Of a stretch of DNA of 64,000 nt, positions 8,249-16,719 are shown one piece after another. The stretch's first letter is position 1; each line of letters opens with the position of its first letter. The notes under the pieces are model-generated. The model had not been told where the DNA came from. It saw nothing but the letters and a program-made list of their open reading frames with translations, and ran no database searches. The stretch is from Streptomyces guryensis. Its GTDB lineage: Bacteria; Actinomycetota; Actinomycetes; Streptomycetales; Streptomycetaceae. The position numbers were made by a program, and so were the translations under genes. Location: assembly GCF_021261325.1 (NCBI RefSeq), contig NZ_JAJSBI010000010.1:248001-312000 (forward strand), written 5' to 3'.

Positions 8249-9238
8249 CTACAGCTTGCGCAGCCGCAGGCGCTGGACCTTGTGGTCCGGGCCCTTGCGG
8301 ACGACCAGGGTGGCGCGGCCGCGGGTCGGGGCGATGTTCTCCACCAGGTTGGGCTTGTTGATGGTGCGCCACTGGGTGCGGGCGTACTCAAGGGCCTCCT
8401 CCTCGGACACCTGCGTGTACTTGCGGAAGTACGAGTGCGGGTCCTGGAAGGCCGTCTGACGCAGTTTCTTGAACCGGTTGAGGTACCAGCGTTCGACGTC
8501 CTCGGGGCTGGCGTCGATGTAGACGCTGAAGTCGAAGAAGTCGGCGAGACCGACGCGGGTACGGCCGTCCTTGCCGGGGAGGGCGGGCTGCAGGACGTTC
8601 AGGCCCTCCACGATCAGGATGTCCGGGCGGCGGACCGTGAGCCTCTGGTCGGGGACGATGTCGTAGATGAGGTGGGAGTAGACGGGGGCCGTCACCTCGT
8701 CCTTGCCCGCCTTGATGTCGGCGACGAAGCGGGTCAGCGCGCGGCGGTCGTACGACTCGGGGAAACCCTTGCGCGACATGAGGCCGCGGGCCTGGAGCTC
8801 CTTGGTGGGAAGCAGGAAGCCGTCGGTGGTGACCCGCTCGACGCGCGGGTGCTCGGGCCAGCGGGAGAGCAGCGCCTGGAGGAGGCGGGCGACGGTTGAC
8901 TTGCCCCCGGCCACGGAGCCGGCGACCCCTATGACGAACGGCGTGCCGGACTGGGAGCCCTGTTCGCCGAGGAAGGTGTTCAGGGCGCCTCTGAGGCCGT
9001 CGGTGGCCCCGACGTAGAGGTTGAGGAGACGGGACAGCGGGAGATAGATGTCCCGCACCTCGTCGAGGTCGATGACGTCACCGAGGCCACGCAGCTTCTC
9101 GACCTCGTCGGCGGTGAGGGGGAGCGGCGTCTTCTCACGCAGCGCGCTCCACTCGGATCGGGTGAGGTCGACGTAGGGAGTCGCCTCCGGCCTGGGCCGG
9201 TGGGCGCTCCGGGGCATCGAGGAGACCGGAGAGATCAC
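8249..9238 (-). CDS. coaA: Pantothenate kinase, type I
   Basis: Phosphorylates pantothenate, the first and rate-limiting step of coenzyme A synthesis. The P-loop is GVAGSVAGGKSTVARLLQ near residue 104. Other type I (bacterial CoaA, CoA-inhibited) blocks are TTDGFLLP, MSRKGFPESYD, YSHLIYDIVP and IVEGLNVLQ. The length of 329 residues is normal. The GTG start at 9238 is preceded within about 6 nt by AACAAT, so the transcript may be leaderless. It is divergent from the phosphatase gene at 9331. Confidence 0.95.
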   Translation of the reverse strand: MISPVSSMPRSAHRPRPEATPYVDLTRSEWSALREKTPLPLTADEVEKLRGLGDVIDLDEVRDIYLPLSRLLNLYVGATDGLRGALNTFLGEQGSQSGTPFVIGVAGSVAGGKSTVARLLQALLSRWPEHPRVERVTTDGFLLPTKELQARGLMSRKGFPESYDRRALTRFVADIKAGKDEVTAPVYSHLIYDIVPDQRLTVRRPDILIVEGLNVLQPALPGKDGRTRVGLADFFDFSVYIDASPEDVERWYLNRFKKLRQTAFQDPHSYFRKYTQVSEEEALEYARTQWRTINKPNLVENIAPTRGRATLVVRKGPDHKVQRLRLRKL

Positions 9239-9318
9239 AGTCCATTGTTAACGGAGTTTGAACGGGGTGGGGGGTGGGGTGGGTCACGTGAAGCGCCTGC
9301 CGAACCTACGCGAACCTC

Positions 9319-9324
9319 TAAAAT
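9319..9324 (+). promoter_or_regulatory. -10 box of a probable leaderless promoter
   Basis: TAAAAT ends 6 nt before the GTG at 9331, so transcription should begin at or near the start codon. No Shine-Dalgarno sequence is present and no good -35 is visible, so the dependence on a particular sigma factor is open. Confidence 0.5.
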
Positions 9325-9330
9325 GGGACT

Positions 9331-11946
9331 GTGTTCCGGGGTACGAGACGGGGTCTTGTGGCCCTGACGGCGCTCGCGGGCACCCTGCTCGCCGTACTCG
9401 TCGGGGTGGGCTTCGGGGTGCTCTTCTGGTCGACCAGCGACATGCGGCAGGCCAACCTGGCGGAGCGGCACGCCGTCGCCGCCCAGGACCAGGCCCGGCT
9501 GGTCGATCTGCTGGTGATCGACGAGGAGACGTACCAGCGGGGCTACGTCATCGCGCGGCAGCCCGAGTTCCTCGGGCCGTGGAAGATCGTCCAGGGGCAT
9601 TTCTCCGCGCAGGCGCAGAAGCTCGTGAACATCAGCACCTCTCCCGCCCAGCGGAAGCGGGCACAGGGGATCATGCGGGCCGGTGAGGCCTACATCCGCG
9701 ACTATTCGATCCCCGTGGTCCGGCTGGCGCAGCGCGGCGACCCGAGGGCGACCAGTCCGTCGGTGACGCTGGACGGCAAGCACCGCGTCGACGCGATACG
9801 GGGCCTGTTCGACACCTATACGACGACCGAGAGCGCCACCGTCGCGGCGCGGGAGGCCACCACCGACGCCGACGCCCAGCACGCGGCCGTCGCGGGGGCG
9901 GTCGGCGTCGGCGCGTCGGTGCTGCTCATCGCCGCCTACTCCGGCTACGTCACCCGGGTGATCGTCCTGCCGGTGCGCCGGGCCGCCCGGCTGGCCGGCC
10001 GGCTCGCCGAGGGCGACCTCACCGCGCGCATGCCGCTCACCGGCGCGCGGGAGATCGGCCAGCTGGAGACCTCCTTCAACAGCATGGCCGGATCCCTGCA
10101 GCACAGCATCGGGCAGGCACAGGAGGCCCATCGCCGGCTGAGGCTGCTGTACGACGCGAGCATGGCCGTCGGCACCACCCTCGACGTGGCGCGCACGGCC
10201 CGGGAGCTGGTCGGGGTGGCCGTGCCGCGGTTCGCCGACTTCGCCACCGTCGACCTCGCGGTGTCCGTCCTGCAGGGCGGGGAACCGGCGTCGGCCGGCG
10301 CCACCCGGCTGCGGCGCGTGGCCAGGGACGGCGTCCGTGACGACGTACCGCTGGATCCCGTCGGCGTCGTGATCCGGCCGGCGCTGCCCGTGCCGGCGGG
10401 GCCGGGCACCGGCTCGGGGGCGCTGTTCGTGCACGACCTGCGGGCTTCCACGGGCTGGCAGGACCGCAGCCCGGAGGAGGCGGGCAGGCTCCTCGACTAC
10501 GGCATGAACTCGCTGATCATCGCTCCGCTGGTCGAGCAGGGCGTCCTGATGGGCATCGTCTCTTTCTGGCGCGGGCACGCCTCCCAGCCCTTCGAGAAGG
10601 AGGACGTCGCCGACGCGGAGGAGCTGGCCCTGAAGGCCGCCGTCGCCATCGACAACGCCCGCCGCTACACCCGCGAGCGCGAGACCGCGCTGACCCTGCA
10701 GCGCAGCCTGCTGCCGCAGCGGCTGCCCGAGCAGCCGGCCGTGGAGGTCGCCTACCGCTACCTCCCCGCGAGCACCCGGGCCGGGGTCGGCGGTGACTGG
10801 CTCGACGTCATCCCGCTGTCCGGGGCGCGGGTCGCCCTGGTGGTCGGCGACGTCGTCGGCCACGGCATCCACGCCTCCGCCACCATGGGCCGCCTGCGCA
10901 CGGCGGTACGCACCCTGGCCGACGTCGACCTGCCCCCGGACGAACTGCTCACACAGCTGGACGACCTTGTGATGCATCTTCCTGGGGCGGGGGAGGAGAC
11001 GGAGGCCGGGGTGCCGGGGGGTGCGGGGGCCGTCGAACCGGGCGTGTCAGCAGGGCAGTCGGGTGCGGGCGTGGGGGAGCCGGGCGGAATGGCGGGACGG
11101 CTGGATGCGGCTGCCGAAGAGTTGGGGGCGACCTGTCTCTACGCGGTCTACGACCCCATCTCCCGTCGCTGCACGCTCGCCGACGCCGGCCATCCGCTGC
11201 CCTTCGTGATCGCTCCGGACGGTACGGTGACGGCTGTCACCGGGCACACCGGCCCCCCGCTCGGCGTGGGAGGACTGCCCTTCGAGACCACCGAACTGGA
11301 ACTGGTCCCGGGCAGCACGCTGGCGCTGTACAGCGACGGCCTGGTGCACTCCCGGTACCTCGACGTCGACCAGGGACAGGACCGGCTGCGCGCGGCGCTG
11401 GCCTCGGCCGCCGGTTCCGCTGACTCGCTGGACGACGCCTGCGGTGCCGTCGTCGACAGCCTGCTCACCGGTCCACCCGCCGACGACGTCGCCCTGCTGC
11501 TGGCCCGGACGCGTGCGTTCTCCACCGAGCAGGTCGTCACGTGGGACATCCCCGCGGACCCGGAGCAGGTTGCCCGCGCCCGCACCCTGACCACCCGGCA
11601 GCTGGAGGCCTGGCAGCTGGAGGAGGCGTCCTTCGTCACCGAACTCGTCGTCAGCGAGCTGGTGACGAACGCCATCCGCTACGGGACCCCGCCGATCCAG
11701 CTCCGTCTCATCCGCACGATGTCGATCAGCGGCTCCGCTGCGGGCGCCCTCGTCTGCGAGGTCTCGGACGGCAGCAACACCGCACCCCACATGCGCCGGG
11801 CCCGCGTCTTCGACGAGGGCGGCCGCGGCCTGCTCCTGGTCGCCCAACTGACCCAGCGCTGGGGCACCCGGCACGGTACGACCGGGAAGACGATCTGGTG
11901 CGAGCAGATGTTGCCGACGCCGGGTGGGCTGGGCCGGTGGGAGTGA
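9331..11946 (+). CDS. Membrane sensor with HAMP, GAF, SpoIIE-type PP2C phosphatase and HATPase domains
   Basis: 871 residues. Order: TM1 (about 10-32); an extracytoplasmic region of about 150 residues resembling CHASE3; TM2 (about 190-210); HAMP (VLPVRRAARLAGRLAEGDL...); GAF (about 280-440); SpoIIE/PP2C phosphatase (GVGGDWLDVIPL, VVGDVVGHGIHASA); and a C-terminal GHKL ATPase like anti-sigma kinases (ELVVSELVTNAIRYG, then DEGGRGLLLVAQL). Such proteins regulate anti-sigma-factor antagonists by dephosphorylation, and the added ATPase suggests phosphatase and kinase in one chain. A Gly/Glu-rich insertion (about residues 550-585) interrupts the PP2C domain. It stands alone, with no sigma factor beside it. 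Confidence 0.9.
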   Translation: MFRGTRRGLVALTALAGTLLAVLVGVGFGVLFWSTSDMRQANLAERHAVAAQDQARLVDLLVIDEETYQRGYVIARQPEFLGPWKIVQGHFSAQAQKLVNISTSPAQRKRAQGIMRAGEAYIRDYSIPVVRLAQRGDPRATSPSVTLDGKHRVDAIRGLFDTYTTTESATVAAREATTDADAQHAAVAGAVGVGASVLLIAAYSGYVTRVIVLPVRRAARLAGRLAEGDLTARMPLTGAREIGQLETSFNSMAGSLQHSIGQAQEAHRRLRLLYDASMAVGTTLDVARTARELVGVAVPRFADFATVDLAVSVLQGGEPASAGATRLRRVARDGVRDDVPLDPVGVVIRPALPVPAGPGTGSGALFVHDLRASTGWQDRSPEEAGRLLDYGMNSLIIAPLVEQGVLMGIVSFWRGHASQPFEKEDVADAEELALKAAVAIDNARRYTRERETALTLQRSLLPQRLPEQPAVEVAYRYLPASTRAGVGGDWLDVIPLSGARVALVVGDVVGHGIHASATMGRLRTAVRTLADVDLPPDELLTQLDDLVMHLPGAGEETEAGVPGGAGAVEPGVSAGQSGAGVGEPGGMAGRLDAAAEELGATCLYAVYDPISRRCTLADAGHPLPFVIAPDGTVTAVTGHTGPPLGVGGLPFETTELELVPGSTLALYSDGLVHSRYLDVDQGQDRLRAALASAAGSADSLDDACGAVVDSLLTGPPADDVALLLARTRAFSTEQVVTWDIPADPEQVARARTLTTRQLEAWQLEEASFVTELVVSELVTNAIRYGTPPIQLRLIRTMSISGSAAGALVCEVSDGSNTAPHMRRARVFDEGGRGLLLVAQLTQRWGTRHGTTGKTIWCEQMLPTPGGLGRWE

Positions 11947-12203
11947 CACCCCCGAACCGACCGCGAAGCAGGACCGGCTGTCAAACTTCTCGCCTTCGTG
12001 CTGCTGGGCGTGGATGTCGTACGGCGTTCGGTGGTCGTCGATGAGCCGCCCGAAAGTCTCCAGTTGCCTGATTCCCGTGTCGTCCATTTGGTGGGGAAGC
12101 GTGTGCTATTGGTGTGGGCGAGGTGAAGTTGGCCGGTTTCCGCTCCACCTTGGAATTTCCGATTTCGGGCACGCTGAGCCGTGTTCCGGCGGCCCCCGCC
12201 GCC
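11947..12203. other. Intergenic region upstream of glmS
   Basis: About 260 nt with no convincing gene on either strand. Base composition is somewhat lower in GC near 12085-12170. I see no riboswitch-like conserved elements; the glmS ribozyme is not expected in this phylum. The only candidate signal is the -10 box abutting glmS. Confidence 0.5.
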
Positions 12204-12209
12204 TAGGCT
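12204..12209 (+). promoter_or_regulatory. -10 box of a probable leaderless glmS promoter
   Basis: TAGGCT lies 7 nt before the ATG of glmS, the same arrangement as at acpS and tsaB in this window. There is no ribosome binding site upstream of the ATG. Confidence 0.5.
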
Positions 12210-12216
12210 GCCGCCC

Positions 12217-14064
12217 ATGTGCGGAATCGTGGGATACGTGGGGTCGCAGTCGGCGCTCGATGTCGTGATGGCCGGACTGAAGCGGCTGGAGTACCGGGGT
12301 TACGACTCGGCGGGCGTCGCCGTTCTGGCGGATGGCGGGCTGGCGGCCGTGAAGAAGGCCGGGAAGCTGGTGAACCTGGAGAAGGAGCTGGTGGAACGGC
12401 CGCTGCCGACGGGCTCGACGGGGATCGGGCATACGCGGTGGGCCACGCATGGGGGGCCTACGGATGCCAATGCGCATCCGCATCTGGACAACGCGGGGCG
12501 GGTCGCCGTCGTCCACAACGGGATCATCGAGAACTTCGCCCTGCTGCGGGCCGAGTTGGCGGAGCGGGGCCATGACCTCGCCTCCGAGACGGACACCGAG
12601 GTGGTCGCGCATCTGCTCGCCGAGGAGTTCTCGGCGTGCGCGGATCTCGCGGAGGCGATGCGGCTGGTGTGCCGACGGCTGCAGGGTGCTTTCACCCTGG
12701 TCGCGGTGCATGCGGACGAGCCGGACGTGGTGGTCGGCGCGCGGCGGAACTCACCGCTCGTGGTGGGTGTGGGGGACGGCGAGGCGTTCCTGGCTTCCGA
12801 TGTCGCCGCGTTCATCGACCACACACGGTCGGCGGTCGAGCTGGGGCAGGACCAGGTCGTCGAGCTGCGGCGCGACGGGGTCACGGTGACGGGGTTCGAC
12901 GGCCGCCCGGCCGACGTGCGCTCGTACCACGTCGACTGGGACGCCTCTGCGGCGGAGAAGGGGGGCTATGACTACTTCATGCTCAAGGAGATCGCCGAGC
13001 AGCCCAAGGCGGTCGCCGACACGTTGCTGGGGCGCATCGACGCGGGTGGTTCGCTGACGCTGGACGAGGTCAGGATCAGCGCCGCCGAGCTGCGGGAAGT
13101 CGACAAGGTCGTGATCGTGGCGTGCGGCACGGCTTTTCATGCCGGGCTCATCGCCAAGTACGCCATCGAGCACTGGACGCGGATTCCGTGCGAGGTGGAA
13201 CTCGCGAGTGAGTTCCGGTACCGGGATCCGATCCTGGGCAAGCGGTCGCTCGTGATCGCGATCTCGCAGTCCGGCGAGACCATGGACACGCTGATGGCGC
13301 TGCGGCATGCGCGGGAGCAGGGCTCCAAGGTGCTGGCCATCTGCAACACCAACGGGTCGACGATTCCTCGGGAATCGGATGCGGTGCTGTACACGCATGC
13401 GGGGCCGGAGGTGGCCGTTGCCTCGACCAAGGCGTTTTTGACGCAGTTGGTGGCCTGTTATCTGGTCGCTCTGTATCTGGGGCAGGTGCGGGGCACCAAG
13501 TGGGGTGACGAGATCGGGGCCGTCATCCGGGACCTGTCTCAGATCTCGTGTGAGGTCGAGCGGGTGCTGGAGACCATGGAGCCGGTACGGGAGCTTGCGC
13601 GGTCGCTCGCCGACAAGAACACGGTGCTGTTCCTGGGGCGGCATGTGGGGTATCCGGTGGCGCTGGAGGGGGCTCTGAAGCTGAAGGAACTCGCCTACAT
13701 GCATGCCGAGGGGTTTGCGGCGGGGGAGTTGAAGCACGGACCGATCGCGTTGATCGAGCCCGATCTGCCGGTGGTTGTCGTCGTGCCGTCGCCTCGGGGG
13801 CGGTCCGTCCTCCACGACAAGATCGTGTCCAACATCCAGGAGATCCGGGCACGGGGTGCGCGGACGATCGTGATCGCGGAGGAGGGGGACGAGGCGGTGG
13901 TGCCGTACGCCGACCATCTCGTACGGATCCCTGCGACACCGACGTTGTTGCAGCCGCTGGTGGCCACGGTGCCGTTGCAGGTGTTCGCGTGCGAGTTGGC
14001 GACGGCTCGCGGCAACGAGGTGGATCAGCCGCGGAACCTCGCGAAGTCAGTGACGGTGGAGTGA
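12217..14064 (+). CDS. glmS: Glutamine-fructose-6-phosphate aminotransferase (isomerizing)
   Basis: Makes glucosamine-6-phosphate from fructose-6-phosphate and glutamine, feeding glmM and UDP-GlcNAc synthesis. The start at 12217 leaves Cys2 (MCGIVGYVG) as N-terminal nucleophile after Met removal, so the upstream in-frame start is wrong. The glutaminase domain (1 to about 240) shows GHTRWATHG; two SIS domains follow (VACGTAFHAG, ISQSGETMDTL; GRHVGYPVALEGALKLKELAYMHAE). It ends in NLAKSVTVE, as it should. 615 residues. Confidence 0.97.
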   Translation: MCGIVGYVGSQSALDVVMAGLKRLEYRGYDSAGVAVLADGGLAAVKKAGKLVNLEKELVERPLPTGSTGIGHTRWATHGGPTDANAHPHLDNAGRVAVVHNGIIENFALLRAELAERGHDLASETDTEVVAHLLAEEFSACADLAEAMRLVCRRLQGAFTLVAVHADEPDVVVGARRNSPLVVGVGDGEAFLASDVAAFIDHTRSAVELGQDQVVELRRDGVTVTGFDGRPADVRSYHVDWDASAAEKGGYDYFMLKEIAEQPKAVADTLLGRIDAGGSLTLDEVRISAAELREVDKVVIVACGTAFHAGLIAKYAIEHWTRIPCEVELASEFRYRDPILGKRSLVIAISQSGETMDTLMALRHAREQGSKVLAICNTNGSTIPRESDAVLYTHAGPEVAVASTKAFLTQLVACYLVALYLGQVRGTKWGDEIGAVIRDLSQISCEVERVLETMEPVRELARSLADKNTVLFLGRHVGYPVALEGALKLKELAYMHAEGFAAGELKHGPIALIEPDLPVVVVVPSPRGRSVLHDKIVSNIQEIRARGARTIVIAEEGDEAVVPYADHLVRIPATPTLLQPLVATVPLQVFACELATARGNEVDQPRNLAKSVTVE

Positions 14065-14256
14065 GCCGGCTTCTGCCTTCAGGGAGTCGAGGAAGGCGGA
14101 GAAGGCTCCGGTTGGGAAGGTGAGGGTTGCCCTGGCCGGGGCTTTTGAGTCGCGGACGGCTGCGTGGGTGGGGGAGTTGGCGATCTCCACGCACTCGTTG
14201 CCGTCGCCAGGGCCCGAGTGGGACGACTTCCGCCAGTTGTCCATGGGATACCTCAC
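14047..14256 (-). CDS. DUF397 domain protein
   Basis: MDNWRKSSHSGPGDGNECVEIANSP and AVRDSKAP are textbook DUF397 motifs (BldB-like small actinomycete regulators). The GTG at 14256 overlaps the TGA of the upstream XRE gene (GTGA), implying translational coupling; an ATG at 14244 is an alternative. The 3' end runs 18 nt into glmS on the opposite strand. In S. coelicolor XRE/DUF397 pairs (for example Scr1/Scr2) influence antibiotic production; that is family knowledge, not shown here. Confidence 0.9.
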   Translation of the reverse strand: MRYPMDNWRKSSHSGPGDGNECVEIANSPTHAAVRDSKAPARATLTFPTGAFSAFLDSLKAEAGSLHRH

Positions 14257-15092
14257 AGCTCTTTCGCCAACTTGTGGATGACTTCGCGAGATCGTTCGGG
14301 TTCGAGTGAATCGGACTCCACTTTACGGAAGCTTGTTCGGTAGGTGTTGAGCTGAGCCTCGGAGTCAATGAAGGCTGAGCCGTGTAGCGCGTCGCGGAGC
14401 ACTGTGTCCAGCTTCGGCAAGGGGCCGCCCACGTACGTCATCGTGCTGGAGGCGCTGGCGAAGCCGTCCAGGTCAAAGGGGATGACGCGCAAGGTGATGT
14501 GGTCTGCTTCAGATAGTTCAAGGAGCCGGGCGAGTTGAGCCCTTGAGGTGGTGCGGTCGCTGACCCTGATCCGAAGTGCCGCCTCATGGATCACCGCTTC
14601 GTACGGGATGGTGATCCTCTGGCGCGCCTTTCGGTGCTGGATGCGCAACTCAAGTTCGTCGCGGGTCAGTTCTGGCAGCCGGGACGAGAAAACGGCACGG
14701 GCGTAGTCCTCCGTCTGTAGCAGGCCGGGCACATGCAAGATGGCCACGTGGCGTTGATACAGGGCGTGATGCTCCAGCTCGGACAGGTCCAGGAATGATG
14801 TGGGCAGCAGGCCCCGGTACTCCTCCCACCAGCCGCGCGTTCGGTCGGTGGCCATCGCGACCAGAGCGTTGATGAACTCCTGGTCTGTGCAGGCGTAGTG
14901 GGATGCGAGGCGGCGTAGTCGTTGTTCGCTCACGCCCGCGAGCCCGGATTCGATCTGGCTCATCTGGACCCGGTTCACGCCAAGCAGTGCTGCAGCCTCG
15001 ATGGCGGTGAGTCCTGCCCCCTCGCGGAGCCTGCGCAGCTCGACTCCTAGGCGCATCTGACGCGCAGTTGGTTCGCGCCTCAGGACCATCAA
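14253..15092 (-). CDS. XRE-family helix-turn-helix regulator with DUF5753 domain (WhiJ-like)
   Basis: N-terminal helix-turn-helix: LGVELRRLREGAGLTAIEAAALLGVNRVQMSQIESGLAGV (from about residue 15). The rest, about residues 95-275, is the DUF5753 domain: ALYQRHVAILHVPGLLQTEDYARAVF, ELELRIQHRKARQ, and FASASSTMTYVG near the end. 279 residues is typical. It forms an operon with the coupled DUF397 gene and is divergent from the ATP-binding protein at 15287. Codon use is less GC-biased than the flanking core genes, consistent with an accessory block. Confidence 0.92.
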   Translation of the reverse strand: MMVLRREPTARQMRLGVELRRLREGAGLTAIEAAALLGVNRVQMSQIESGLAGVSEQRLRRLASHYACTDQEFINALVAMATDRTRGWWEEYRGLLPTSFLDLSELEHHALYQRHVAILHVPGLLQTEDYARAVFSSRLPELTRDELELRIQHRKARQRITIPYEAVIHEAALRIRVSDRTTSRAQLARLLELSEADHITLRVIPFDLDGFASASSTMTYVGGPLPKLDTVLRDALHGSAFIDSEAQLNTYRTSFRKVESDSLEPERSREVIHKLAKEL

Positions 15093-15286
15093 CTGCTCCT
15101 TGCTTCAACATGCCCGCCGATGCGGCTCGTTCGGGTCAGATTACGCGATCGACTTGCCCCGTATTACGTGAAAGCCCTACCGTCGGTGACGCGACGCACA
15201 CTCTGCGGAAGTGCACCGCTCCGTCCTGCCACGACGGCTGCGGCAATGCCACCGCCAAATCCCCATCACGGAACCGGAGTTGCCGC

Positions 15287-15706
15287 ATGCTCAAAAACGA
15301 ACCGAACGAATCGTGGGAGTACTCCCTGTACATCCCGAACGACCCCCGCGCCGTCACGGTCTGCCGCCGAACCCTGCGGCTGATCCTCACCATGCACGGC
15401 CTGATCCGCGTCGTGGACACGGCCGAGCTGCTGGCGAGCGAGCTGGTCTCCGACGCCGTATGCCACACCAAGGGGCCCGCGGCCCTACGCGTGCGCTGGT
15501 CGGCCAATGTGCTGCGGATCGGGGCGTGGGACGCCGACCCCGAACCTCCCGGGCCCCCAAGGGATTTGGCGCAGCTCACCGATGCGGAGGAAGGGCGTGG
15601 GCTCGCTCTGGTGCGCGCCTGTGCCGACCTGTGGGGGTGGCAGCCCCTGGCCAGGAACGGCAACCGGGGCAAGTACGTCTGGTTCGAGCTGGCCTCGGCG
15701 GCGTGA
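15287..15706 (+). CDS. ATP-binding protein of the anti-sigma kinase (GHKL/HATPase) type
   Basis: 139 residues starting MLKNEPNESWEYSLYIPNDP, with GGAG at 15276-15279. Motifs ELLASELVSDAVCHTKGP (N box), RIGAWDADPEPP (G1) and EEGRGLALVRACADLWG (G2) define the small GHKL fold used by anti-sigma regulators such as SpoIIAB/RsbW. Streptomyces genomes carry many such orphans, often next to XRE/DUF397 genes as here. An asparagine normal in the N box (VTNA) is replaced by Asp (VSDA). Kinase activity is not certain. Confidence 0.88.
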   Translation: MLKNEPNESWEYSLYIPNDPRAVTVCRRTLRLILTMHGLIRVVDTAELLASELVSDAVCHTKGPAALRVRWSANVLRIGAWDADPEPPGPPRDLAQLTDAEEGRGLALVRACADLWGWQPLARNGNRGKYVWFELASAA

Positions 15707-15774
15707 ACCTTTCCCCGCCGCTCGAATGGGTGAACGCATCCCGATCGCCCGGACAAACCATCCCTTGATCCACC

Positions 15775-15780
15775 TAGGTT
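15775..15780 (+). promoter_or_regulatory. -10 box of a probable leaderless promoter
   Basis: TAGGTT lies 6 nt before the ATG at 15787, and no Shine-Dalgarno sequence intervenes. Confidence 0.45.
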
Positions 15781-15786
15781 GCGCAC

Positions 15787-16716
15787 ATGGTCACATCAGC
15801 TCACGAGGGCATGCACCGCATCTTCCAGGAGCGGCCCGAGATCCTGGCTCCCGTGTTCGGGGTGCTGGGTGTCCCGTTGTCCGCGAAGGCGACCGTGGAC
15901 GCTGTCACGACGGACGTGACGGAGACCCGGCCGTTGGAGCGGCGCGTGGACACCGTGCTGCGTGTCGGACCGTCCGATGGCGAGGATTTCCTGCTTGCCG
16001 TTGAGGCGCAGTCGAAGAAAGTGGCGGGCAAGGAGGCTAGTTGGGGGTACTACATCGCCTACCTCCAGGCGAAGTACAGGCTGCCCGTGTTGCTCCTCGT
16101 GGTCTGTCAGGACAAGGCCACGGCCAAGTGGGCGTCCGGTCCCTTCGACTGTGGCGCGCGTGGTTGGACGGCTCAGCGGACGTATCCACTGGTCGCCGGG
16201 CCGGACAATCTGCCGGTCATCACTGACGTCAGGAGCGTGGCGAAGAACCTCGCGCTCGCCGCGCTGTCAGCCCTGGCGCACGCCCGCAGCGCCGAGTGCG
16301 GCGCCATACTGGAGGCAATCGGCAGCGCCCTCCAAGAACTCCAGGAAACGGATCCGGACACCGCCGGGTACTTCTTCGAGTTCCTGGAAATCAATCTGGG
16401 GGACACCCCAGCCGGAGAGGAATGGAAGGGAATCATGTCGTTCGTCAGCTACTTCCCCGGCCGGGGGACGGTCCGCGAAACCGCCTACCTGGAAGGCAAG
16501 GCAGAAGGCGAGGTCAGAGGCGAGGCCAAGGCGGTCCTGGCTGTCTTGGAGGAGCGCGAAATCTCCGTCTCCGCTGATGTCCGTGAACGCATCACCACCT
16601 GCACAGACCTTGACCGCATCGACGGCTGGATCCGCAGGGCCCTTACGGTGGAGCACGCGGAGGACCTGTTCGACGAGGGCCCGAAGGTTCCTGGTACCAG
16701 TCCTGAACAGGCGTGA
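15787..16716 (+). CDS. PD-(D/E)XK nuclease-like protein (Rpn/transposase-associated type), Streptomyces paralogous family
   Basis: 309 residues. The core RRVDTVLRV (Asp55) ... DFLLAVEAQ (Glu73-x-Gln75) ... WGYYIAYLQAKY matches the D...E-x-Q active-site pattern of PD-(D/E)XK proteins such as the Rpn recombination-promoting nucleases, with Gln in place of the usual Lys. The middle (about 100-230) is helical. The C-terminal domain (about 241-297: GEAKAVLAVLEE..., then ERITTCTDLDRI and AEDLFDEGP) recurs in the next gene. From memory this family is abundant in streptomycetes but uncharacterised; nuclease activity is inferred from motifs only. Confidence 0.7.
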   Translation: MVTSAHEGMHRIFQERPEILAPVFGVLGVPLSAKATVDAVTTDVTETRPLERRVDTVLRVGPSDGEDFLLAVEAQSKKVAGKEASWGYYIAYLQAKYRLPVLLLVVCQDKATAKWASGPFDCGARGWTAQRTYPLVAGPDNLPVITDVRSVAKNLALAALSALAHARSAECGAILEAIGSALQELQETDPDTAGYFFEFLEINLGDTPAGEEWKGIMSFVSYFPGRGTVRETAYLEGKAEGEVRGEAKAVLAVLEEREISVSADVRERITTCTDLDRIDGWIRRALTVEHAEDLFDEGPKVPGTSPEQA

Positions 16717-16719
16717 GCG

